This document shows positions 1 to 9,280 of a stretch of DNA of 63,573 nt, piece by piece. Positions within the stretch are counted from its first letter, which is position 1. Each line of letters starts with the position of its first letter. This DNA comes from an uncultured Coriobacteriales bacterium (GTDB lineage Bacteria > Actinomycetota > Coriobacteriia > Coriobacteriales > UMGS124), in contig CAKUAI010000021.1 in assembly GCA_934636245.1 (NCBI GenBank), positions 1 to 63,573 on the forward strand, written 5' to 3'. A program made the position numbers and the translations under genes. The notes under the pieces were generated by a model that saw only the letters and a program-made list of their open reading frames with translations, searched no databases and was not told where the DNA came from.

Positions 1-110
1 TCCATGTCGGTTGCCTATGCGGCGACATGGTGGGCCCTGCCTGGGACGGTCGGCGCGGGCGTGCTCAAAACCGAAAAGCCAGGCTGCTCAAACCCGCAAG
101 CTAGAGACTA

Positions 111-788
111 TCAAACACAGCATGTGACCCCGTCGACGCCGCGCGCCCGCAGCGACGGCAGGAACGGCTTCCAGCCGCCGCAGGGCTCGGCGTCGACGGC
201 GCCGGGCCCGAGCAGGCGCCTGTAGCCGCCCGAACCCGCGCCGATGGCGGTCGCGGGCGCGGCGGGCTGCACGCGGCCGGCGTCCCTGCACTTGACGCAG
301 GCGGCGTCGAGCCGGATGTAGGGATAGCCCGCTTCCGAGAGGTCGCGTTGCCGCAGGTCGGCGACCGACTCGTCAAGCGACGGGCACGTCCCCGGCACCT
401 GGCCGGCGCCCATGCGGTCGATGCCCACGGGCTGCGCCGCGCGCTTGACCTTCCTGGTGGACACGCCGTCGGTCACCATCTCCGAGACCGCGGCGACCAC
501 GGCGCGGTCGACGCGCGAGCAGCGCTCGATCAGGTCCTCCGGGAAGCAGCTGCCGGCGCGCAGCTTCGGGATCCCGAGGTTGACGGTGCCGACGCTGGCG
601 GTGAGCCTGCGCTCGCGGTAGCCGTTGCGCTGGTTGCCGGACTCGCAGGCCTCGTCGGCCTGGGCGTCCATGATCTCGTTGACGGGCGACTCGGCCGTCA
701 CCCTGATGAGCTCGGCCGTGTCCGCCATGCCGTCGTCGAATCTGGGCATCTGGGCGACGTCGCCCGCGATCTCGTGTATCTTGTCCAT
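111..788 (-). pseudogene. IS256-family (mutator) transposase, decayed and truncated
   Basis: The 225-residue product has the N-terminal half of an IS256/mutator transposase: an RNGYRERRL segment followed by the IPKLR, DLIERCSRVDRAVVA and GVSTRKV blocks, then LDAACVKCRDAG, which matches the region around the first catalytic Asp. The match ends after GVDGVT, where the family normally runs on for about 200 residues to the remaining catalytic Asp and Glu. The DDE triad is therefore incomplete and the gene cannot be active. The 110 bases to the window edge hold no recognisable C-terminal half, so the truncation is real or the contig breaks here. An ATG start at 788 fits the family N-terminus. Insertion sequence copies often end contigs, so this edge is probably an assembly break. 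Confidence 0.8.
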
Positions 789-986
789 GTGCGGTTATTG
801 CCTTTCTACGAATCCTGACTTCAGCAATTAGAATTCTAGGCGATAACCGCTTCCTGCTTTCTACAGCCAGGGAAGCGGCCCCTTACACCAACATTCGGCA
901 CGCGATCCAAGGGCGCTCGAGTTGTTTTTCGCCGGCGAGATAGAGCACTGCCATTCGCCCGCGAGGAAAGGCCTGCGTCTGTTCCT

Positions 987-2429
987 CTATGCCCTCTCTA
1001 CCAGGTCGATCAGTTCCTGGTGAGAGTGGACGCCGAGCTTGGTGTAGATGTGGGCCACGTGGGTCTTCACGGTGTTGTAGCTCACGCCCAGTTGGCGCTG
1101 GATGTAGGCGCCGTTGCGGCCCTGGGCGAGCAGGGCGAAGATCTCGGCCTCGCGCGCGGTGAGGCCGGTCGTGTCGATAAGGCGGGCAACGGTGGTGTCG
1201 AGGTCGGGCGTGGGCTCATGCTCGACGACCTCGGGGCTTGCCGTGAGCGCCTCTACCGTCGTGTCGTAGCTGAAGCCCCTCATGCCGAACAGGGCAAACG
1301 CCGCAAGGCAGAGCACAATGGCGCCCGTCACGGCAGTGCTTGCGATAAAACTGCCTGCCATGGCCGCATAGCACAGGCGTCCCAGCTCGGCGCCTCCCGT
1401 GACGCCCACGCAGAGCAGAAAGCCGCTCCAGGCGAAAAGGGGCAGCGTGCCTGCGCGGTTGCGGGCGGAAAGCGCCGCCAGTGCCGGCCAAAAGACGAGC
1501 CAAAAACAAGTCTTTCCCGCTTCGATTAGATTTGAGGTCAGCGAAGGCACGGCCTGCTGGGAAATGGGGGCGAATAAAAAGCCCGCCATTAGAAGCAGGA
1601 GCGCCAGATTGAAGAACGAGTCAAGTAGAAGCGGTCGGCCGCTTACCGCCCAAATTGCCAAGAAGAACAGCAAAGGGACGATGCCAGCCCATGTGGCGAG
1701 CGGGGCATTGTTGACCTCGCCGAAGGAAAGCGCTGCTCCGTAGGCTGTTTGGAAAAGGGCCAAGCATACGAAGAGCCTGTGTGAGCGAGGCAGGAACGAG
1801 AAGGGGTTTGTGAGCGTGAGTTCGTCGGGTGCCTGTCCCGATTGGATGATTTCAAGCGCCTTGCCCGTGTCGGCGCGGCCCACGAGTACCGCAAGGATTT
1901 GCAGGGCAACGAAGAGGACAAGCGCTGCTTGCGGGCCCAGGGCGCTGAGCGGGAAGCGCAGAATATACGAGGCGAAGAGGCCCAGCAAGACGCATTTTGC
2001 CATTTGCGAACGAGTTAAGCATGCCAAACAACAGCCAGCAGAAAGCATAACGAAGACGGAGCCCAGCAGAAGCAGGCAGAGTGCCAACGTGGCGGCAAGC
2101 GGGGAGGCGGGAGCGAAGGCCCACAAGCCGATGCCGCCGACAAGCGAGAGGGCAAGAGGCGCGATAAGGAACGGACGTGCCCCCAGAAGGCGGGGCGCCC
2201 TTGAAGCGACAAGTGCGATTGCGAGGAAACCGGCCGCCTCTATGAGCGTCGCGATGTCGCGGCACAGCGGAGCCACGTCGGTGCCGATGGGGAAGACCTT
2301 GCTCGTGAGCAGCCAGTTGCTCAGCACATAGGCGCCGAATACGGCAAATGCTGTGGCAGGCTCCTTTGGCAGGGCGCCGCCGGCAGGAGAGGGGGCGTGC
2401 TTCCCTTGCGCCTCGCTGCTATTGCTCAT
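987..2429 (-). CDS. Membrane-bound LuxR-family transcriptional regulator
   Basis: About 400 residues of alternating hydrophobic segments (roughly 10-12 likely membrane spans) are followed by a C-terminal LuxR/FixJ-type helix-turn-helix of about 60 residues that begins LTAREAEIFALLAQG and includes NTVKTHVAHIYTKLGV. No receiver domain is present, so it is a one-component sensor-regulator rather than a response regulator. I chose the ATG at 2429 (MSNSSEAQ) over the upstream start at 2501 because the extra 24 residues are Gly-rich and lie over the promoter region. The gene is transcribed away from the flavoprotein gene at 2703, with a 273-bp shared control region. I infer that it senses a substrate of that reductase and controls both genes. 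Confidence 0.9.
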   Translation of the reverse strand: MSNSSEAQGKHAPSPAGGALPKEPATAFAVFGAYVLSNWLLTSKVFPIGTDVAPLCRDIATLIEAAGFLAIALVASRAPRLLGARPFLIAPLALSLVGGIGLWAFAPASPLAATLALCLLLLGSVFVMLSAGCCLACLTRSQMAKCVLLGLFASYILRFPLSALGPQAALVLFVALQILAVLVGRADTGKALEIIQSGQAPDELTLTNPFSFLPRSHRLFVCLALFQTAYGAALSFGEVNNAPLATWAGIVPLLFFLAIWAVSGRPLLLDSFFNLALLLLMAGFLFAPISQQAVPSLTSNLIEAGKTCFWLVFWPALAALSARNRAGTLPLFAWSGFLLCVGVTGGAELGRLCYAAMAGSFIASTAVTGAIVLCLAAFALFGMRGFSYDTTVEALTASPEVVEHEPTPDLDTTVARLIDTTGLTAREAEIFALLAQGRNGAYIQRQLGVSYNTVKTHVAHIYTKLGVHSHQELIDLVERA

Positions 2430-2486
2430 GAATCCACCGTCGCCTTCCCCTTGACCACGCCCAGCTCCCCCAAAGATGATACAAGC

Positions 2487-2514
2487 ATTGTAGCGCGTCA
2501 TACGGCCTGGTCAT
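2487..2514 (-). promoter_or_regulatory. Candidate promoter for the LuxR gene at 987-2429
   Basis: On the minus strand a TACAAT -10 hexamer (2487-2492) lies 16 bp from an ATGACC -35-like hexamer (2509-2514, four of six consensus bases). The string GCGCTACAAT recurs in front of the LuxR gene at 7223-8887 (8974-8983). Two direct CGCGTCAT copies 21 bp apart flank this region and could be an operator on one face of the helix. This is a sequence match only. Confidence 0.4.
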
Positions 2515-2702
2515 CGCGTCATCATGAAGAGGGGGTGAGAAGGGCTACGACGGCAAATACCTGGTTTTTCGTGAACTGTTGGTGAGGTATGCCGAACGCG
2601 GCGGCGCTATGGTTCGAGACGTCAAACGGGTGGCTGCGCAGCGCTGCGCCCTCTATGCGCACCGTTGCCTGCCGCCCAAAGCCCATGAGAAGGGAAGCAA
2701 CC

Positions 2703-4379
2703 ATGACCGTTCCGTCTTCGAACGTCTCTCGCCGCGGTTTCATCGCCACGGCCTCCGCCGCCGGCGCCCTTGCCTGCGCGCCTGCCCTTGCGCTTGCCGA
2801 CCAGGCCCCTGCGGCCGAGGCTGCCGACGCCCCCGCATGGCTCGGCGCTGCGCCCGAGGTCGCTGAGGGCGACATCGTCGAGACGCTCGACTGCGACGTT
2901 CTTGTTGTTGGCGCGGGCACTTCTGGTCTTTTCGCTGCCTGCTCGGCCGCCGAGAACGGCGCGAAGGTCCTTGTCATCGAGAAGAACGAGGTGGGCCCTG
3001 GCATTCGCGGTACCCTTGGTGCCATCGGCACCAAGTACCAGCTTGCCGACAACACCGACATCAAGGCGCTCGACATCTGCCGTGAGATGACCATGTACGC
3101 CGCCTCCAACGTCAACCCCAAGCTCCTCCGCCTGTGGGCCGACGAGTCTGCCGAGACGATCGAGTGGTACGGCGACCTGTGCGAGAAGGCTGGCCGCGAG
3201 TTTGTGTACTGCTCCGACCATGACCTCGACGAGTATGCCGACCAGATGGAGTACCGCCACTGGGCAACTGGTCATGCTGCTGTGAAGGACGGCCACACCA
3301 CTCAGGATGCTGATGCAGGAGAAGTTCTTGAATCATATGCTGCCGACAATGGCGTTGAGTTTCGCTACAGTTGTCCCATGGTCATGCTTGAGCAGGACGG
3401 GACGGGTCGTGTGACGGGTGTCATTGCTCAGGGTGCCGACGGCTATGTGCGCATCAACGCTGTTAAGGGCGTGTGCATTTGCACCGGCGGCTATGCTCTC
3501 AACGATGAGATGCTTTCTGCGCTTCAGCCTGAGTCGAAACTGGTGTGTTCCTACATTTCTGGTGTTGCTGGTTCCGAGGGCGATGGTATCAAGGCCTGTC
3601 TCTGGGCAGGCGCTGCGTTCGATGACATACATACTTCCATGCTGTTTGACCGCGGCCCTCTACCACCCAACGGCCTTGCTGGCGGTGAGATGGTCAACGG
3701 CATGCTGTGGATGGCCTCTCAGCCCTGGCTCAAGGTGAACCTGAAGGGCGAGCGCTTCTGTAATGAGAGCGCACCGTACGATTTCGTGCTTCATGCGTCC
3801 ATCGACCAGCCCGGCCATACTTACGCCACCATCTGGGACTCCAACTTCCAGGACTATATCATGCAGTTCAAGACCCAGGGCTGCTCGCGCATGTTCCCCT
3901 TCGTGAACGGCGCACCCGTCTCCGCCATCGACATGGACTCCTGTATGGGCATGCTCGAGGGCATGAAGCAGGCCGGCTTTGTTCAGCAGGCTGACACGGT
4001 GGAGGAGCTTGCCGAGAAGCTCGGCATCCCGGCCGACACGTTTGCGGCCACCGTCGAGCGCAACAACGCCAACGCCGCCGCTGGTGAGGACCCCGACTTC
4101 GGCAAGGAGGCCTTCCGTCTGTCGCCTGTAGACACGGCCCCGTTCTTTGGCGTACGCAATGCAGGTCGTCTGCTCTGCACACTGGACGGCATCAAGATTG
4201 ACGAGACCATGCGCGCTCTCAATGCCGACGGCGACCCCATCGAGGGCCTGTACGTCTGTGGCAACGATTCCGGCTGTTTCTTCGCCCACACCTATCCCGA
4301 TCAGATTCCCGGCCTTGCCGCCGGCCGCTCCGCGGTCTTCGCCCGCCGCGCCGGCCGCATCGCCGCAACCGGCGAGTAA
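2703..4379 (+). CDS. Tat-exported FAD-binding fumarate-reductase-type flavoprotein
   Basis: The 558-residue protein starts with a Tat signal (SRRGFIATASAAGA, Arg 10-11, AxA-like end ALALA near 32). The FAD-binding dinucleotide motif VVGAGTSG follows at 68-75, then a FAD_binding_2 (PF00890) body with the conserved substrate-domain motif GERFCNE. There is no FMN_bind domain and no CxxCH heme site, so the electron donor must be another protein. The ATG at 2703 has an AAGGGAAG ribosome site and gives a clean signal peptide; the longer open frame from 2589 does not. It is divergent from the LuxR gene at 987. It probably reduces a C=C bond of an organic acceptor on the outer face of the membrane; the substrate cannot be read from the sequence. 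Confidence 0.9.
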   Translation: MTVPSSNVSRRGFIATASAAGALACAPALALADQAPAAEAADAPAWLGAAPEVAEGDIVETLDCDVLVVGAGTSGLFAACSAAENGAKVLVIEKNEVGPGIRGTLGAIGTKYQLADNTDIKALDICREMTMYAASNVNPKLLRLWADESAETIEWYGDLCEKAGREFVYCSDHDLDEYADQMEYRHWATGHAAVKDGHTTQDADAGEVLESYAADNGVEFRYSCPMVMLEQDGTGRVTGVIAQGADGYVRINAVKGVCICTGGYALNDEMLSALQPESKLVCSYISGVAGSEGDGIKACLWAGAAFDDIHTSMLFDRGPLPPNGLAGGEMVNGMLWMASQPWLKVNLKGERFCNESAPYDFVLHASIDQPGHTYATIWDSNFQDYIMQFKTQGCSRMFPFVNGAPVSAIDMDSCMGMLEGMKQAGFVQQADTVEELAEKLGIPADTFAATVERNNANAAAGEDPDFGKEAFRLSPVDTAPFFGVRNAGRLLCTLDGIKIDETMRALNADGDPIEGLYVCGNDSGCFFAHTYPDQIPGLAAGRSAVFARRAGRIAATGE

Positions 4380-4413
4380 GTCCTGCTAGATAGCGGAAAT
4401 CAGTTCGGCTGAT

Positions 4414-4451
4414 GGCCGGCTCCAGCACAGCGCTGGGGCCGGCCGTTTTTT
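4414..4451 (+). terminator. Rho-independent terminator after the flavoprotein gene
   Basis: The stem GGCCGGC-T-CCAGC pairs with GCTGG-G-GCCGGCC around a 5-nt loop and is followed by T6. It lies 35 bp past the stop at 4379. Confidence 0.9.
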
Positions 4452-4595
4452 ACGGCGGGGGCGGGTACACGCGGCGAGGCGGCCGGCGATTCGGGTTGGC
4501 TTGCGTGCCGAGCTGGCTTGCGGGGCGAGGGCAGTTTGCACATCGGGGCGACCAGGTTGTTCCGGCTTATAACGCAATTCTTGCAAAGCTACTTG

Positions 4596-4648
4596 GCAAG
4601 ATTTTTAAAATCTTGCAGTCCTACTTTGCAAGATTTAGAAAATCTTGC
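4596..4648. repeat. Two near-identical AT-rich palindromes 32 bp apart
   Basis: Palindrome 1 (4596-4616) has perfect 10-bp arms, GCAAGATTTT and AAAATCTTGC, around one T. Palindrome 2 (4628-4648) has 9-bp arms, GCAAGATTT and AAATCTTGC, around AGA. Partial TTGCAA half-sites flank them at about 4580 and 4657. They lie between two convergent genes and are much richer in AT than the surroundings. No T-run follows, so they do not look like terminators. A protein-binding site is more likely. Confidence 0.6.
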
Positions 4649-4685
4649 AGGATAGGTTTGCAAGGTTGAGGGGTCGTGCAGCAGA

Positions 4686-4725
4686 AAACCCCGCGTGCCC
4701 GCCGATTGAACGACGGACGCGCGGG
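4686..4725 (-). terminator. Intrinsic terminator for the OYE gene, copy 1 of a repeated module
   Basis: CCCCGCG and CGCGGGG form a GC-rich stem. On the minus strand it is followed by TTTT. Bases 4691-4746 are nearly the same as 12561-12616, which lie downstream of the CobW gene on the same strand. Confidence 0.75.
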
Positions 4726-4765
4726 GCTTGCTGGGTGTCGTGCTTGTCGGTCTAGATGGCGGGCG

Positions 4766-7045
4766 CTAGATTGCGCGGGCGGCCAGGTTGCCGGTGGCGA
4801 TGGCCTCGGCGATGTTGTGGGGCTTGGCGGGGTCGACGAGGGCGTCGCCCACGGTGACGACCGTCATCTCGGCGCCCAGCGCGTCGGCAAGCGTGGTATT
4901 GGCCGCAAGCTCGCAGGCCTCAATCACGGTGTCGCAGGCGATGGTGATGTCGCAGCCGGTGTCGCCGTTGATGGTGATCTCGCCTTCGCCCACGTTGGTC
5001 ACGGTCGCGTTGGCCCACACGCGGGTGCCCTTGACGTAGAGCATCGGCAGCACGACCTCCTTGACGTGGGCTGACTGACCCTTGTCGAGCACGGAGGAGG
5101 GCTGGTCCATGACGATGGTGACATGCTTGCCCTGGGCGATGAGGTAGAACGCGGCGTCCACGGCCGGCGCGCCGTAGCCCACGATGGTGACCTCGTTGCC
5201 GATCTCGGCGGTGAGGATGTCCTCGATGGGCACCACGTTGGTCGAGCCGCTTGCGGCAAGGCCGGTGGGAACGACAACGCCGCCGGTTGCCTCGATCAGC
5301 ACGTCGGGGGCCTGGGCGCGCACGAAGTCGGCGTCGACCTCCTGGCCGGTCACGACGGTCACGCCGCAAACCTCCTGCTGGCGCTGCAGGTAGGAGTTGA
5401 GGTCGGCGATGTTTTCATGCTGGCCCTTGACCGCAGCGGCGAAGGGCAGCTTGCCGCCCAGGTAGCCCTGCTTCTCGTAGAGCGTGACGATGTGGCCACG
5501 CAGGGCCGCGATACGTGCGGCCTCCATGCCGGCCGCGCCGCCGCCTACGACCATGACGTTCTTGGGGTCGCCGTCGAGTGCAGGCAGGGCGGGGCCGTCG
5601 GGCATGGCGGGCGTGAAGGCGCGCATGCGCGTGGCGTTGACGCGGCAGTGCTCGTAGAAGTTGCCCTGCTCGTCGAGGTCGAAGTGGCAGTGCAGGCAGC
5701 GGTTGCACGGGCGGATCTCGTCGACCTTGCCCTCGCGCAGCTTGTTGATGTAGTCGGGGTCGGCGTAGAGCGGGCGGGTCATGTTGTAGAAGTCGACCTT
5801 GCCGTCCTGCAGCGCCTTCTCAAAGAAGTCCGGGGCATGGGCCGGGTCCATGTAGGTGACCGAGCCCACGGGGATGCTCACGGCCGCCTTGATCTTCGCG
5901 GCAACCTCGAGCATGAGGCCGCAGCCGGAGTGCGAGCCGTCGAGCATGCCCTCCCAGTGACGGTCGAAGTCGAACTGCGTGGCGTAGCGGGTGTTGCCGT
6001 TGATGCCGTAGCCGGAGAAGTACAGGTCGCCGGCGAACTCGCAGGGGTGGTAACCGTAAGGCCCGATGCGCACGTGCAGCGAGTCGGCACCGGCCGCCTC
6101 GAACTGCTTGCACAGCTCGACGTTCTCCTCGACGGTCGTGAAGCCCTCGTCCTGGCCGAGGTTCACGTCGTTGGCCTCGATGCCGTTGATGAGGATCTGC
6201 ACGGGGAAGTCCTCGCCGCAGGCGCTCTTGATGCCCTGGACGATCTCGCAAATAAAGCGCGCACGGTTCTCGAAGCTCTGGGGGCCGTACTCGTCCTCGC
6301 GGTGGTTGCGGTTGCGCGACAGGAACGCTTGGCCGATGTTGTTGCCGGCGGCGTTGATTTCCACGGCGTCGAAGCCGGCGTCCTTGAGCATGGCGGCCAC
6401 GTCGATGAAGTCTTGCTGCACCTGCTTGACCTCGTCGAGCGTGAGGTCGTCGGCCTCGGCACAGGCGAACTGCTCGGCAGTGGTGGCGTCGAAGCCGCTG
6501 AAGGAGGCGCCCATGAGGCTCAGCTGGTAGCCGCACATGCCGCCTGCCTCGTGAACGGCGGCAGCCACCTGGTCGAGGATGGCGTTGCTTGCGTCGCGCA
6601 CCTTGTAGGAGGCCGGGTAGTGGGGCATGAGGCTTGCGTAGTCCTCGACCCACACGAAGTCGCAGCCGCCCTTGATGAACTCGACGTACTCGTCGATGAT
6701 GCGCTCGTCGGTGACTTCGGGCAGGTAGAGCGAGCCGGCGGCCGACTTCACCATGCGGTGGCTGAGCTCGAGCTTGCCGAAGTGCCAGGGCGAGAAGAGC
6801 GTCGTCTTGGTGAAGTCCTCGATGGAGTTGGAGCGCCAGTCGCTCGTGTCGTCGGGGTTGAGCTGGGCGAGTGTCTGATAGACGACAGTCTTGTCCTGGG
6901 CTGCAGCCTCTGCGGGCGCGGCGGCCTCTGCAGCGGGCGCGGCAGTCTCGGCCAGCGCTGCGCCGGTGACGCTGAGTGCGCCGGCGGCAGCCGCGGCGGT
7001 GCCGGCAGCCTTGAAGAAGCCCCTGCGTGAGATGTCTTGCTTCAT
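4766..7045 (-). CDS. Tat-marked Old-Yellow-Enzyme-type NADH:flavin oxidoreductase with 4Fe-4S cluster (BaiCD/FadH-like)
   Basis: The 759-residue protein has a Tat signal (SRRGFFKAAG, Arg 7-8) and an Ala-rich linker. An FMN-binding OYE TIM barrel follows at about 85-430. Cluster cysteines lie at 447, 450, 453 and 467, then a pyridine-nucleotide/FAD domain starts with VVGGGAAG at about 499-506. This is the 2,4-dienoyl-CoA reductase and bile-acid BaiCD/BaiH architecture, at slightly more than the usual ~650 residues. The family's active-site block HGAHGYL is replaced by NAAGNNI at 231-237, so the usual His and Tyr are missing. Cluster spacing is C-x2-C-x2-C-x13-C instead of C-x2-C-x3-C-x11-C. 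A Tat signal is unusual for this family. ATG 7045 fits the signal peptide; the upstream 46 residues do not. It lies 177 bp downstream of a LuxR gene on the same strand. Confidence 0.88.
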   Translation of the reverse strand: MKQDISRRGFFKAAGTAAAAAGALSVTGAALAETAAPAAEAAAPAEAAAQDKTVVYQTLAQLNPDDTSDWRSNSIEDFTKTTLFSPWHFGKLELSHRMVKSAAGSLYLPEVTDERIIDEYVEFIKGGCDFVWVEDYASLMPHYPASYKVRDASNAILDQVAAAVHEAGGMCGYQLSLMGASFSGFDATTAEQFACAEADDLTLDEVKQVQQDFIDVAAMLKDAGFDAVEINAAGNNIGQAFLSRNRNHREDEYGPQSFENRARFICEIVQGIKSACGEDFPVQILINGIEANDVNLGQDEGFTTVEENVELCKQFEAAGADSLHVRIGPYGYHPCEFAGDLYFSGYGINGNTRYATQFDFDRHWEGMLDGSHSGCGLMLEVAAKIKAAVSIPVGSVTYMDPAHAPDFFEKALQDGKVDFYNMTRPLYADPDYINKLREGKVDEIRPCNRCLHCHFDLDEQGNFYEHCRVNATRMRAFTPAMPDGPALPALDGDPKNVMVVGGGAAGMEAARIAALRGHIVTLYEKQGYLGGKLPFAAAVKGQHENIADLNSYLQRQQEVCGVTVVTGQEVDADFVRAQAPDVLIEATGGVVVPTGLAASGSTNVVPIEDILTAEIGNEVTIVGYGAPAVDAAFYLIAQGKHVTIVMDQPSSVLDKGQSAHVKEVVLPMLYVKGTRVWANATVTNVGEGEITINGDTGCDITIACDTVIEACELAANTTLADALGAEMTVVTVGDALVDPAKPHNIAEAIATGNLAARAI

Positions 7046-7222
7046 GTGTGTCCCATCCTCTCCCTTGGTGGATGCGAGCCGGGCATGCTCGGTATCGGTC
7101 GCGCACGCCCGGCCGGCGAAAGGCCTTCCCTGGGCCCTTCCCATGGCGTCCATAGTGGTGCAGATGGGTGTGAAACGCTTCACTGAAATTCAGTGAGGTT
7201 GTTAAAAGGGCTGGTAGATTGC

Positions 7223-8887
7223 CTATACATTGGATGATTGGCTAGAGAAGCCCTCGACGTAGGCAACGAGTTCCTGGCGGGAGTGAACGCCGAGCTGCTC
7301 GTAGATGTGGCGCACATGCGTTTGCACCGTGTTGCGCGAGAGGACCAGTTCTTCGGCGATGGCGGGCACGTTTCGGCCGCGCATGATGAGCACGAGCACC
7401 TCTCGCTCACGCTGCGAAAGGTTGTGCGCGTCGCTCACGAGCTCGGCAGGCGACTTGTCGGGGCCTTGTTGGACTGCCGAGGTTTCGGCGGTGACGGGAG
7501 TTTGCGCTTCGGGTGCGGCGACACCTTCTGGGGCGACCCGCCGCTTGCGCCGCGCGATGGCGTTATAGAGGGCGAAGGCGGCGCAGGTGAGCAGATACAC
7601 GAGCAAGAAGGTCGCAACGAGCATCTTGGATTCGCCGGCGATGTCGGCGTTCAGCAGGTTTGCCGAGAGCATGTCGGCCAGCACGCGGGCGAGCATCACG
7701 ATGCCGGCCACGGTGCCATACGTGGCCTCGATGGCCAGATGCCGTTCTTGCGCGGTTGTGACTCCGGCTTCCATAACGAGGTAAATCACGAGGAAAAAGC
7801 CGGCAGAACCCAGGGCCAGGGCCACAAGGTGCGCGCCTGGTCCTAGGGCAGAGGCGACCAGGACGGCGGCGAAGAGCAGCGAGGTGAATCCCAGCAGTAC
7901 GGCGAAGACCAAGGGGGTGCGCTTGCAAACGAGCCACACGACAGCAAGCAACGCGGCCGTAGCGAGGTTCATCGTCGCGCTCATGATGAAGCGCGCGGGC
8001 AGCTCGAGGACGTCGACCATAAGCACGGTGTTTACGAGCGGCGCGACAAAGGTCAGCACGACGGCGGCGGCCAGCACGGCAGCAAGGTCGCTTAAGGCTC
8101 CGCGTAGGTCGGGGGAGGGTTGGGCGGTGGTTGAGGGCGTGGATGCGGGCGCCTCGGGGACTTTCTGGGAGAGGGCCTCTTCGCTTGAGGTGGCCGTGGC
8201 TTTTGAGGGGCATGCCTGATAACCGGGGGCTTTTGTGGGTGCGGCGCTTGCGCGATGGCCTTTGTTATTGTGGGCGAAGGGGCCGGGTGCTTGCGAAGCG
8301 GCGAGGGCAAGGGCGGCTTGCGCGGCAAACAGCGCGACAACGAGCCCCCGCAGAACGGGCTCGGAAGCGAGGCCACTGGGGAGGTTGAGAACGGCCGAAA
8401 GGGCCGCCGCCGAGACAAGGACGATGTGCACCCGCCGCGTGGGCAGGTCTTTGAGGCGCTCAAGCCAGAAGACAAACGCAACTGCCAGACAGATACCCGA
8501 AAGACATGAGGCAACGAGGAGCGCAAGAGTAAACCAGGCATCTGCCTGCGTGTTTTCGAGGGCAAAGGATGCACACCACGTGAGCGCGCACGCTATGAGG
8601 AGGGCTGCGAATGGGGCGGGTGCGCATGCTGTCGCGTGCCTCCGGGATGATGCGCGCGGCAAGGCGGCGATTGTACCGCGTATCCCCAAGGCGATGAGAC
8701 TGAGCGCATTGGCAACCGAGGCAAGGGTTCCTGCTTGCACAAACACCTCGGAGCGAGCGAAAGAAAACATCGTGCCGGGCGACCACACGGCAAGCCCGTA
8801 CAGCACAATTGCCACGGCGAGTCCCGCCGCGCAGAACAGCGAGACCGGGCAGACAGCGGCCGAGCGCGCTTCGTTATTCGCTTGCAA
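7223..8887 (-). CDS. Membrane-bound LuxR-family transcriptional regulator
   Basis: The 554-residue protein has about a dozen hydrophobic segments broken by a Pro/Ser/Thr/Ala-rich linker at roughly 205-260. It ends in a LuxR helix-turn-helix beginning LSQREREVLVLIMRG and containing NTVQTHVRHIYEQLGV. The first half starts with a short polar N-terminus, MQANNEARS. It lies upstream of, and on the same strand as, the OYE gene, and is divergent from the flavoprotein gene at 9281. It could control either or both. The central linker is much longer than in the LuxR at 987, which suggests two bundles of membrane spans joined by a cytoplasmic loop. Confidence 0.9.
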   Translation of the reverse strand: MQANNEARSAAVCPVSLFCAAGLAVAIVLYGLAVWSPGTMFSFARSEVFVQAGTLASVANALSLIALGIRGTIAALPRASSRRHATACAPAPFAALLIACALTWCASFALENTQADAWFTLALLVASCLSGICLAVAFVFWLERLKDLPTRRVHIVLVSAAALSAVLNLPSGLASEPVLRGLVVALFAAQAALALAASQAPGPFAHNNKGHRASAAPTKAPGYQACPSKATATSSEEALSQKVPEAPASTPSTTAQPSPDLRGALSDLAAVLAAAVVLTFVAPLVNTVLMVDVLELPARFIMSATMNLATAALLAVVWLVCKRTPLVFAVLLGFTSLLFAAVLVASALGPGAHLVALALGSAGFFLVIYLVMEAGVTTAQERHLAIEATYGTVAGIVMLARVLADMLSANLLNADIAGESKMLVATFLLVYLLTCAAFALYNAIARRKRRVAPEGVAAPEAQTPVTAETSAVQQGPDKSPAELVSDAHNLSQREREVLVLIMRGRNVPAIAEELVLSRNTVQTHVRHIYEQLGVHSRQELVAYVEGFSSQSSNV

Positions 8888-9280
8888 CGACGGTCCCTCC
8901 CTCGGTCTCGGTTACGTGCGGTTTTTCGGATGACCCCGCGGCTGACATGCGGCATCCCTGTACCTAGCAGCTCATTGTAGCGCGACCTTCGCCACTGCGA
9001 AGCCCCCGATTTCTGGCACCGTGCGAGAGCTGACCCGCGGGAATCGCGAGGTCTGGCCCCTATTTTGAGCGAAATTTTGCAGAAGAGGAGCGCGTTCTCA
9101 CACAGCGCAGCACCCACACCCCCGCAACGCCGCGTTGCGTCTCGGATCGAAATCGCTGCTTTCCTGCGATGGGGGCAGGGTGTTTCAATGAGGCCGTCAA
9201 GCCAGGCGCGGGTGGGGTTGCCCGGGCGTATGAGGCTGACGGTGCGCCGCGTGCGCACGTGACCAGAAAAGGGGATTTTC
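8888..9280. promoter_or_regulatory. Divergent control region between LuxR and flavoprotein genes
   Basis: This 393-bp gap has no gene. On the minus strand a TACAAT hexamer (8974-8979) sits in the same GCGCTACAAT context as the promoter of the LuxR gene at 987. A hairpin or operator CTTCGC-cact-GCGAAG (8987-9002) covers the expected -35 area, which fits autoregulation. AAAAGGGGA just before 9281 is the ribosome site of the flavoprotein. Confidence 0.45.

Noticed and set aside
5690..5711. A CxxCH heme-c motif in the OYE protein
   Set aside because: CLHCH falls within the four-cysteine 4Fe-4S site of the FadH/BaiCD family, so those cysteines serve the cluster.
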